Below are positions 56,341 to 64,000 of a DNA stretch of 64,000 nt, piece after piece. Positions within the stretch are counted from its first letter, which is position 1. Every line of letters begins with the position of its first letter. The notes under the pieces are model-generated. The model worked only from the letters and a program-made list of their open reading frames with translations. It was not told the DNA's origin and did no database searches. The stretch lies in NCBI GenBank assembly GCA_026119855.1, contig JAOWBW010000282.1, forward strand, positions 1-64,000. Direction: 5' to 3'. Position numbers and translations under genes: made by a program. Source of the DNA: Campanula takesimana (Eukaryota > Streptophyta > Magnoliopsida > Asterales > Campanulaceae).

Positions 56341-58365
56341 GATTAGAAGGGAAAGAATATGCACACATGTGAGGAAAAGATTTTTTTTTTTTTTTTTTTA
56401 GTTCGTAGGTGAACCATTTTAACCATTGTGTGCTTGTGAAGCCAAACCAAGATCAAGTCGTGTTCAATCGAAGTTCGGATTGCCTTGTTGAATTCTGTCG
56501 TTGTTGCTGTGGTGTCCAACGAAATTGATGTCTAGCCCCAAGAGATTTTTCGATTATGGGGCTCCAAAAGGCATTTGATGCCGAGATAAGGGGTTGCTGA
56601 TTGTAAAGCTCCTAGAATGCCTTTGATGCCAAACTTTGAGTGGCTTGCATAGCCCCAAGATAAATCAGTTCTTGGCCCATTCAAATAAATCGCCTTTTGT
56701 TGTTGGCGTGAGCAAATCCCAAGAGTAGATTATTGATACCAAGCCTCGAGAGATTGCAAAGCCCCAAATGTCATGGACTTCTTGTTTACGAGCTTCAAGA
56801 CGGTGGAGTGTGAAGACCTTTCGATGTAAAGCCCCAAATTATCTTGTGATCGGTTCGGCATTGAGAACGGATGTACCGTTTGGTAGAATTTTTGATAGAG
56901 ATCTCCTTCTTGCTCTTACTGGGGAGATGAATGGCCTCATTGTGGTCGATACCCAAATGGCTGAGGGCTTATGTCAAAAGATGCAGTAATGTCTTGCGGT
57001 GCCGTCGAAGTCGCGGAGGACAAAGTCTTGGTGTGATAAAGTCCCAAATGAGTATGGTTGCTTGACTCTTCTTGAGTTGAACTAATGACGGATCTTCGGA
57101 TGCAACTAGTACTATGGCCCAACTTTATCTGAGCTGCACCTTGTGCTTTTGATCTTGGAGAAAGGGGTGCTGAATTGCAGAAACATTGGGATTGGCCGTG
57201 GCATTTCCCGCTATAACCCTGTTTTGATTAAAGTTTAGCATATTGAATATTTTTCCTTTTCTCTTAGACTTCCTTCAAAATCTCTCTATGGGTTCTAACA
57301 AAAATCATCAACTTCATTCATAACATCGGAGTCTTCATTTAAAACCAAGAGGCCTTTGACTTGAAGTGTTGAGAGACCCTTTGAAGCTTGATCCATTTCA
57401 TGGAGACTACTCCCAAATTGCGTTGCTTGAGTATTGTTGCCCAAAACACTATCGGTCGCGAAGCTCCAATATTGCCCTTTGCTCGGATTACTGTAATGCC
57501 GTAGCCCAAAAGATTGTAGATTGCGAAGCCCCTTGAGACCTTCAGTGCCGAATTGAGGAAGCTTCCAATGTTGCACATGACTCGGCTGGGGATACTGCTG
57601 GGGAGTTAATTGCTCTTTGCCGAAGGAGCCTTTAAGACTTGACCGTAGCCTTTAGAGTGCCATCATTGATTGCGAGAAAGGTCCATCCTTGATTGGGGGA
57701 ACGAGCACGGGCACACGCGACAAGAGGGCTTTTTTGACATCCCTTTTGGGAGACTTTGAGGATAGTCTTACACATCTTTCTCGAACATAGCCTCTAGGGC
57801 GTATTGATTGTCAAGTGAAGAAAAAGAAGTCCTTGTCCTTGAGTCACATTGCCCCTAGGGCGTCACCATTTGTTGAGCAAAGCAAGAGTGACTCATCCTC
57901 GTGCGAGGGAACAAACATGAGAGGACATGGCAAGAGCTACTCCATTTATCGGGAGCCTTTCGGCGTACTTTAGAAGCACATACTTGAAGAAGCTTTGAAA
58001 ACTGAGACATATGTTATTGCTATTTGTTGCCCAAGCCAATTGACTAGCTAGGGATTATTTGTGCAACCTCGTGCCCTTTTATGATGGGCTCGTTCTCGGA
58101 TGGGTCTTGGCTACCACGGGCCTTCTTTTCATGAACCCAAAAATGCACACTGCTGGAGAATGATGCCAATAACCCAAAACAACCTTTGATGGTGCCATAT
58201 CTTGTCGAGCCTTTTGCAATCCCAAAGTTGACTCGGTGGGGAATTGACTTGCTGAGGAGATCCAATGTAGAGCTCGTGCAGTTGTCTTCTTTAGAGGCCG
58301 GAGATCTCCATTTCTCTTTCCCTTCTCTCTCTCACTCTCTCTTTTTTTTTTATGACGCACCCTGT

Positions 58366-58422
58366 TTTTTGCCTAGACCGCCCTTTCGGGTTTTCAATCT
58401 AGCAGGCATCTCTTTTGCGTCT
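58366..58422 (-). repeat. Single copy of the Tat 3' motif (GCTAG..TTGAAAAC...CTAGGCAAAA)
   Basis: In the minus sense it reads GCTAGATTGAAAACCCG, then GGGCGGTCTAGGCAAAA, then CAGGGTG. The same word occurs twice after pol in E. Confidence 0.55.
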
Positions 58423-58859
58423 TCATTTTGACTCGATTAATGAGGGAGTGTGCATTGACTCTAGCTGAGGAGATAAGACATGTGATTTTGCGGTGGAGAC
58501 CTCTTGTCACTAAAGGTGAGTGACATTGACTTGATTAGGGAAGTGTCCCTAGTATTGACTTCATGTATTTGACCGTTTTTTGAATGACTCATGAAGGCAA
58601 GTAAGTCATTAAGAGAGAAGAGAAGGAAAGCCCCAAATTGATTGCAAGTAATTGGGAGTATGCAGAAAGAATAGAAGTCCCTAGACTCGACAAGGAACGC
58701 GAAATGATTCCAAATCTAAGAAAGTTGTTCAATCTTTTTGGTGATTAATTCATTGGCAAATGAATCGTACAAAGATGTCTTGACAAGTTTGAGATGAAGG
58801 CCGATCACCATAACGCGCTAGGGCTAAACATATCTTCTTTCTTGCATGAGATCGGACCC

Positions 58860-58911
58860 GCAGGTTGCCTACGTTCCTCTAGTGTAGAGGCTCAGGTCAC
58901 CGTAGTTCTTG
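58860..58911 (-). other. Conserved double-hairpin motif, copy 5 (element C, 3' of gag)
   Basis: CTACG pairs with CGTAG (58901-58905 and 58869-58873 on the plus strand). The inner stem is CCTCT with AGAGG around ACACT. It lies about 380 bases after the gag stop, as copy 3 lies about 270 bases after the pol stop of E. Confidence 0.7.
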
Positions 58912-59287
58912 TGGATTCTCCATCCTTCGTGATGGAATTGTTGCTTCGTAGCTTCGTCCTTTGTTGGTGGATGACGATGTTTAGCCCCTAGGCGTTCAAG
59001 CGATGGCCTTCATTCTAAAACTTGTTTAGACATCTTTTCATCATTTTGCCAAGAATTAAATTGAACAACTTGGAATTGTGTATGAGGACAAGAACGACTT
59101 TTATTTGATAAGATCGACTCAAACATTGACATGAGAAGGAAGAAAACTTAATGCACACAAAAGAGGACTTTGACTCTTTTTTTTTTTTTATTCCTACTAC
59201 TAGGTAGAGAAAGAGAAACGAAGATTGCTGTCGTCGTCTTTGCCGTTGTAGTCTCCTTGCGGCATGATCTCTTGTTGAAGGCCCATT

Positions 59288-59917
59288 TCAAAACCAAGCT
59301 TTTTCCTTGATGGGTTCTTGCATGTTTCCATTCTCTAGCGGTTGCTTTTCACCCACAGTAAATTCGCCGTTGTCGATCAAATCTTGGATGATGTTTCGGA
59401 GAAGGAAGCACCCTTCGGTAGTATGGCCAATATGCTTGTGGTAGCCGCACCATTCACTATGCGCATGATTGTTCAGTATCGCCTTCGGCTTGTACCCTTC
59501 CAAAGGTTTGACCTTCCCACTTGCCACCAAAGTTTCAAATGCCTCGGCTTGGGTTACTCCTAGGAGAGGAGTGAAAACTCGGTTGTTGGTGGTACCTTTG
59601 TTGCTTTTGAGGGTCGGGCCACTTGAGCATGCTTTACCATTGAACTTTGCTTTGCCGTCGGTGAGCTCTTGCAAACGGGCTTTGAGTTCGGAAACCTCTT
59701 CCTCGTGAATTCTTCTTTCATAATCAAGACGGGCCTTGAGTTCGGAAACCTCTTCTTTGTGAATCCTCTTGTCGATATCGAAACGGGCTTGCCACAAATT
59801 GTCTTTACGGCGGGCATCCTCGACAATCCTATTCATTTGTTCCCCCATTGATTCCATTATGTTGAGTAACCCTTCGTTGGACACGAAATCATTTACACCG
59901 TTGTTGTTGTTGCCATT
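59288..59917 (-). CDS. gag: Tat gag-like protein (element C), coiled coil plus zinc finger
   Basis: The frame starts MASNGNNNNGVNDF and gives 209 residues. After the N-terminal helix (SMGEQMNRIVEDARRKD) come two near-identical coiled-coil repeats (KEEVSELKARLDYERRIHEE type). Then VTQAEAFETLVASGKVKPL and the finger WCGYHKHIGHTTEGC with NIIQDLIDNGEF follow. The finger and the ASGKV segment match the gag of E (VEAGKVTP, YCKFHQFSGHDTNSC). No protease follows. An upstream in-frame M at 60025 exists, but 59917 starts the asparagine-rich N-terminus better. It may still be translated and bind its own RNA; this is inference. Confidence 0.65.
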   Translation of the reverse strand, partial: NGNNNNGVNDFVSNEGLLNIMESMGEQMNRIVEDARRKDNLWQARFDIDKRIHKEEVSELKARLDYERRIHEEEVSELKARLQELTDGKAKFNGKACSSGPTLKSNKGTTNNRVFTPLLGVTQAEAFETLVASGKVKPLEGYKPKAILNNHAHSEWCGYHKHIGHTTEGCFLLRNIIQDLIDNGEFTVGEKQPLENGNMQEPIKEKAWF

Positions 59918-60191
59918 GGAAGCCATTGGACCTATTGGAAGAACACGGTTGATCTTAGGTTGGCCCCACAAACACCTTTTGAGTAATATGATTAAGCCCA
60001 CAAACAAGGCAAAAGACTCAACCACATAGAAAAAAAATATTATTTTTGTTTTTATTTACAAAGTCGGAAGGACGTGGTCCTTTTTGGGGTTTCTAGAAAA
60101 ATAGTGGAATCGTCACACTAGTATATAGACCTTCTAGCGGTCCCATATACTCATCGGATTCCACCACGCTTGTGATACCTACATGTGACGG

Positions 60192-60340
60192 GATTAAACT
60201 AAATTAATGTAGTAAATCATACATGCGGGGACGGATTTTTTATTTTCGTCCAAGATAGCCACTTTTGGGGACGGAGTTTTATTTCGTCCATTGCAACAAA
60301 TTGGCATGTATGATTTGAATACATTAGTTTAGGGAAATCT
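60192..60340 (-). other. Branched inverted-repeat structure in the leader of C
   Basis: AAATCATACATGC (60214-60226) pairs perfectly with GCATGTATGATTT (60304-60316). The stem continues with TAATGTA/TACATTA and CTAAAT/GTTTAG. The 77-base loop holds two hairpins with the same 7-bp stem, GGACGGA with TTCGTCC, at 60229-60251 and 60269-60289. Confidence 0.65.
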
Positions 60341-60801
60341 CGGTACATGAAAACCGACTTGAGTCACGGAGTGTTAGACCCTAGACTAGAATTGTGTGGC
60401 TTGTGCTCGGCTAAAGAGAGGCTTAAAGGTCACCCCCGGCATGTAGTCTTGAACTACGCCACGGGCTGAGGTTGACCGCTTCGAAAGAGTCAAGGTCGGG
60501 TGGAGCTTGAAACTTTCTAGGACGGGCCTCGACGGATTTGGGGTTGAACATTGTGCGACTCGATAGTGAGCAATTGATAAGAATATGTGCATGTAGTGTG
60601 AGGTCTAACATGTGACAAAACATTTTTTTTTTCAAAAGAAATAAAAAAAACAAATAAGCACATAATTACAACTTTCGAATCACCCGTGTGACCGATAAAA
60701 CAAACAGAAAATAAAAGAAGTTCTGTGCAGGCCCGGTGCCCACACATTGTCATTCTGCTCTGTTCTGTTTTCTGTGCACTGTTCTATTCTGGGAATGCAC
60801 C

Positions 60802-60848
60802 CAGAAGCGCGCGCATTGGGTGGCCTATGCGGAAGGCGCGCGCGGTAG
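60802..60848. repeat. GCGCGC words in the leader of C, cluster 1
   Basis: CACCCAGAAGCGCGCGC and CATTGGGTGG form an imperfect palindrome, followed by AAGGCGCGCGCGG. They are similar to the LTR cluster of this element. Confidence 0.55.
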
Positions 60849-61015
60849 ACAAAGAGGGGCAGAGGCGCCCGATTCTGGTCAGTACCTGCGAATCAGTGGG
60901 TTCAAGGGATTGCCTTGACCCTAAATAAAAATTCTTTCCCCTGCAGTAATTGTTAGCACAGAAACATGGAATTGAAGGACAAGAAAGGAGGCGGGCGATT
61001 CTGGTAATTGGGGTC

Positions 61016-61063
61016 GGACGCGCGCGCTTTAGGCCAAGAAGGCCAGAGGCGCGCGCTTCCCAC
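61016..61063. repeat. GCGCGC words in the leader of C, cluster 2
   Basis: GGACGCGCGCGCTTTAGGCC and AGAGGCGCGCGCTTCCCACC within 48 bases. Confidence 0.55.
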
Positions 61064-61139
61064 CCTTTTTACCAGAATGCCCAGAAAACAGTAATAAGAA
61101 CACCAAAAGTTAAGAACGCAAGTTTAACCCTCTAATAAG

Positions 61140-61157
61140 TCCCCAGCGGAGTCGCCA
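61140..61157 (-). other. Primer binding site of element C
   Basis: The minus strand reads TGGCGACTCCGCTGGGGA one base after the 5' LTR. Confidence 0.8.
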
Positions 61158-61884
61158 CTGTAGATACCCCAGGAGAGCCCACGGCTTGGCTAGAGCGGTG
61201 GAAGGATCCTAGGATGTCTAATTGATTTTATTTTGTAGAGTCGCCACCTATGTTTTTAAAGGAACATAAGAAAAACCTAGAAATAGCCTATTTTTTAATG
61301 TTACGAAACCAAAGATTCGGGAAGAGAAGGGTTCGGGGGTTAGGTGACGGAGTGGGAAGTAATTAAACACCCACTCCGCCCCGCTTACGCGGGTCTTGCT
61401 ACAATTGGTGTTCTAATGCTAAAAAGTCCTTCTATTTATTAATATGAAAATGTGCTAACGATTACAAGGGAAAGAAAAGGGAAATAAAAAGAGAATTGTT
61501 TTATTTATTGATTTATGCTAAGAATTACATGTTGAATTATTGCTAAATCATTACATTAAGAAATGATCAATGATTGAAATAGAGATTGGAATGTTGGGAT
61601 GTAACCTTGGCCAAACTTCAATAGTGAAGTGGCCTTTTGGTTGTATCCCTTTTTATGGAGATTGCATACTCATTAGAGAAGTGAGAGATGAACAAAACAA
61701 GTAAAGAGTTTTGACAAAGAGAATTAAAAGAGTTTAGAAGGAAAAAGTGAGAGTTGTACCTTGTGCTTGAATGGGGAAGAACCAAATTGTCTATAGTGAC
61801 CACCCTTTTAAAATGGATTTTATGTGTTTTAAAGTGTTTTTGATTCAAGAATTCCTCCTCCTTTTCCATGGTGGAATGAATAGG

Positions 61885-61892
61885 TATTTATA
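61885..61892 (-). promoter_or_regulatory. TATA box in the 5' LTR of C
   Basis: TATAAATA on the minus strand, as in the 3' LTR. Confidence 0.55.
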
Positions 61893-62015
61893 GGTGTTAG
61901 GGAAGTGTTTGTGGTCACAAAGATGGCCCTTCCCCGGATCAAGCCAAGACATAATGGCTTTGGGGGTTACAAATCAGAAGAGGAGGGAAATTTGGCAAAA
62001 TATGGGATCCTGGAG

Positions 62016-62095
62016 GTGGGAAGCGCACACGTCCCACCCCCCCCTATGGGAGGGGCTCGTCCCACAAAGAAGGCCAAAGGCGCGCTCGTCCCACC
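62016..62095. repeat. GCGCGC palindrome cluster in the 5' LTR of C
   Basis: Same layout as 54652-54734 with a C-to-A-type change in unit 1 and a 4-base loss in unit 2. Confidence 0.65.
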
Positions 62096-62388
62096 TTCAG
62101 GAAATCCATATTTTAGCCCAAAAGTTAACCCCGTTATGCAGTTAAGTCTCAAAACTAACGAGATCAGTTAGAAACTTAACGAACACCATGAAAGTCAACA
62201 AAAACAAAGTAAACAAAGACTCAAGGTTGACTTTGTCACTTAGTCAAATCCAAGACTAACGGAGTAAGTCAATAACTTAACGGAAAGTAACAAAAGTTAA
62301 TGGAAAGTAACAAAACATAACAGAAGAGAGGAAGATAGAGAATGTGTATGCAATCGGGACATGAGAGGTCCAAGGTGGGGTGTCTACA

Positions 62389-62393
62389 GTACC
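62389..62393. other. Target site duplication of element C, right
   Basis: GTACC, matching 53790-53794. Confidence 0.9.
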
Positions 62394-63542
62394 AATTGAA
62401 GACCTTCAAGTTATGACAACCCAACCTAACTTACCTCCTGAAGTTCGTGAAGTTAGAGGTCACCCAATCAATAACATCATTGGTGATCTACATGTTGGTG
62501 TTCGTACAAGGAGAGCTACAAACTTTGATGCTTACACTGCATCAATCTCTCAAATTGAACCGAAGAAGGCTGATGAAGCGCTCCAAAATCCGAATTGGGT
62601 TGTTGCAATGCAAGAAGAACTCAATCAATTTGAACGATGTAAGGTTTAGACTCTTATTCCAAGACCAAATGATCAAGGAGTGATTGGTACGAAATGGGTG
62701 TCCAGAAATAAGATGGACGAGAATGGAACCATCATGAGAAACAAAGTAAGATTGGTTGCACAAGGCTATAGGCAAGAGGAAGGAATCGACTCGATGAAAC
62801 TTTTGCGCCCGTAGCAAGACTTGAAGCTATCAGACTCTTTCTAGCTTATGCCGCTCACAAGAACTTCAAGTTATACCAAATGGATGTGAAGAGCGCGTTT
62901 CTAAATGGTGAACTCCAAGAACAAGTCTACGTAGCTCAACCACCTGGGTTTGAAAATTCACAATTTCCAAATCACGTTTACAAACTCCAGAAAGCTTTGT
63001 ATGGGCTCAAGCAAGCGCCAAGAGCATGGTATGATACACTATCCAAGTTTCTCATTGAGAAAGGTTTCACTCGCGGTAAAATAGATACTACTCTTTTCAT
63101 TACCAAACATAATGGTCATAAATTACTTGTTCAAATTTATGTTGATGATATTATATTTGGTTCTACTAATGAATTGTTGTGTAAATGCTTTGAGAAACTA
63201 ATGAAGAGCAAGTTTGAAATGAGCATGATGGGAGAACTCACTTTCTTACTCGGGCTCCAAATCAAGCAAATGAATGAAGGCATTTTTATCAATCAAGCCA
63301 AGTATACAAGGGATCTAATCAGAAAGTTTGGACTTGAGAATGCTAAAGCATACGACACTCCAATGGCTACCGGCAACAAACTCGACAAAGATTTAAAAGG
63401 TAAAAGGTTAATCAAATGCTCTATCGAGGTACGATTGGCTCACTCCTTTATCTTACTGCTAGTAGGGCCGATATTATGTTTAGTGTTTGTGTTTGCGCTC
63501 GTTATCAATCTGACCCTAGAGAAGCGCACTAAATTGCTGTGA
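62394..63542 (+). pseudogene. pol: Copia reverse transcriptase (element D)
   Basis: HPINNIIGDLHVGVRTR is the linker signature upstream of RT. TAG at 62647 stands where a tryptophan TGG is expected. GTKWVSRNKMDENG follows, and a base is missing near 62792. The main frame (62880-63410) has MDVKSAFLNGELQEQVYV, LYGLKQAPRAWY, the catalytic IYVDDIIFGSTN and LGLQIKQMNEGIFINQAKY. After about 63410 the frame shifts again, so the RT end lies in another phase. SIRE-type relatives share the QMNEGIFI and GVRTR words. Confidence 0.85.
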
Positions 63543-63767
63543 AACGTATTATACGATATCTCTCCGGCACTGTTAACCTTGGACTTTGGTACACCAAAGA
63601 TTCAAATTTTAAATTTGTAGGTTATTCAGATGCAGATTATGCAGCGTGCACTATTGATAGGAAAAGCACAAGTGGCACTTGTCATTTCCTCGAATATCGA
63701 CTTATGTCATGGGCGAGTAACAAACAAGCTTCAGTATCTATCTCAACAACCGAAGCTGAATATAGAC
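63539..63767 (+). pseudogene. pol: Copia RNase H, truncated (element D)
   Basis: IRYLSGTVNLGLWY, GYSDADYAACTIDRKSTSG (first catalytic D) and SISTTEAEY (catalytic E) are intact. Right after the E segment the sequence stops matching copia at about 63767, so the last third of the domain, the 3' untranslated region and the LTR are missing or displaced by the next repeat. Confidence 0.85.
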
Positions 63768-64000
63768 GTGTCCAGCCAGTTAAAACCACCGGTTCACGGT
63801 TAAAACCGGCGGTTAGGAATTTCGGTTTGGTCTAACCGGAACCGAACCGCCTAACCGTGTATACCGGTTACGGTTTACCAGTTAACCGGTTAACCCGGTT
63901 AATCCGGTTAAACCGGTTACCCTTTCTTTCTTTTTTTCCAAAACAGTTTATTAACAGTTTTTTGTTTAAAAAAAACACTTCATTTTTTAAAGTTTTTTTT
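63768..64000. mobile_element. Left end of an unidentified repeat rich in CCGGTTAA palindromes
   Basis: More than ten copies of ACCGGTTA/TAACCGG-type words occur in 63780-63920, including the perfect palindrome TTAACCGGTTAA (63882-63893). A T- and A-rich tail follows. Dense subterminal motifs beginning abruptly inside another gene suggest a DNA transposon end, possibly hAT-like (CAGCCAGTTAAAAC near 63774). The other end is outside the window. Confidence 0.4.

Larger units (their letters stand above)
55731..59287 (-). other. Mostly non-coding 3' region of element C
   Basis: The part from 57590 to 55740 matches fragment A, including the broken gag linker (about 57240-57050). Long T runs at 56313-56339 and 56383-56399 lie in it. 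No protein domain of pol is seen on the minus strand. Short frames (57578-57295 and others) are matched in A but with different breaks. Confidence 0.6.
59918..61139 (-). other. Untranslated leader of element C
   Basis: 1.2 kb between the primer site and gag, without a gene. It contains four GCGCGC-type words in two clusters and the large inverted repeat at 60192-60340. Confidence 0.65.
53795..62388 (-). mobile_element. Element C: non-autonomous Tat-derived retrotransposon (8.6 kb) nested in copia D
   Basis: Complete LTRs of 1233 and 1230 bp with GTACC duplications, a primer site, a leader with strong secondary structure, a gag frame but no protease, RT, RNase H or integrase. The 3' part contains two conserved double hairpins and a 45-bp tandem array. 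The LTRs differ at about 2.3% by eye. It is the intact relative of fragment A and, at its 3' end, of fragment B. Confidence 0.85.
61159..62388 (-). repeat. 5' LTR of element C (1230 bp)
   Basis: Pairs with 53795-55027. Its palindrome cluster (62016-62095) has lost the CGCG core of the middle unit. Confidence 0.9.
51867..63767 (+). mobile_element. Element D: SIRE-like Ty1/copia element, 5' and 3' ends missing, split by element C
   Basis: Gag zinc knuckle, protease, integrase, RT and RNase H follow in copia order. The segment before 51867 is lost to fragment B and the end after 63767 is replaced by another repeat. Element C interrupts it between integrase and RT with a GTACC duplication; the protein reads across that site. 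Confidence 0.85.

Noticed and set aside
57581..57606. A plus-strand GCTGGGGATACTGCTGGGGAG resembling the primer site of E and C
   Set aside because: It lies on the wrong strand for element C, no LTR end is next to it, and the match is partial.

Overview
The window is a nested block of plant retrotransposons. Every reading frame I can name belongs to a plant LTR retrotransposon family (Ty3/gypsy Tat and Athila, a Tekay-like long-LTR family, two Ty1/copia lineages), which points to a repeat-rich angiosperm nuclear genome. I cannot name the species. I found no host gene, rRNA, tRNA or CRISPR array. Almost all coding regions are broken by stops and frameshifts.

Layout. 1-13473: three near-identical ~3.2 kb LTRs alternating with two ~2.1 kb non-coding internal segments, a tandem array of a non-autonomous long-LTR element. 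It is inserted in 13474-16130 (fragment A), a piece of a Tat-derived non-autonomous family with a short-unit repeat array. 16131-39929: a decayed Athila element on the minus strand that has lost RT, RNase H and most of integrase. It is split by Tat element F (19181-37479, minus, flanked by the 5-bp duplication CCTGG). F is itself split by copia element G (21874-30289, minus, duplication ATGGG). 39930-51866: plus-strand Tat sequence that begins as element E (LTR, PBS, gag, PR, RT, RH, aRNH, INT, antisense ORF) and ends as a different subfamily, B. No matching duplication flanks it, so it looks chimeric. 51867-63767: a SIRE-like copia element D (plus), split by the non-autonomous Tat element C (53795-62388, minus, duplication GTACC). 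63768-64000: the start of a further repeat rich in TTAACCGGTTAA-type palindromes.

How the parts relate. Full Tat elements E and F carry gag-pol plus an extra gene on the opposite strand near the 3' LTR. A and C keep LTR, PBS, leader or gag pieces but no pol, so any mobility would depend on proteins from relatives such as E. By-eye LTR divergence (about 5% F, 3% G, 2.3% C, under 1% for the tandem array) agrees with the nesting order.

Most interesting signals: (1) a ~50-nt double hairpin present five times in A, C and E, with an invariant outer stem and an inner stem that changes sequence on both sides; (2) clusters of short CpG-rich palindromes, different in each family, lying upstream of the TATA-like box in several LTRs and repeated in leaders; (3) a branched inverted-repeat structure in the leader of C; (4) two dissimilar antisense genes in two Tat elements; (5) the E/B chimera.
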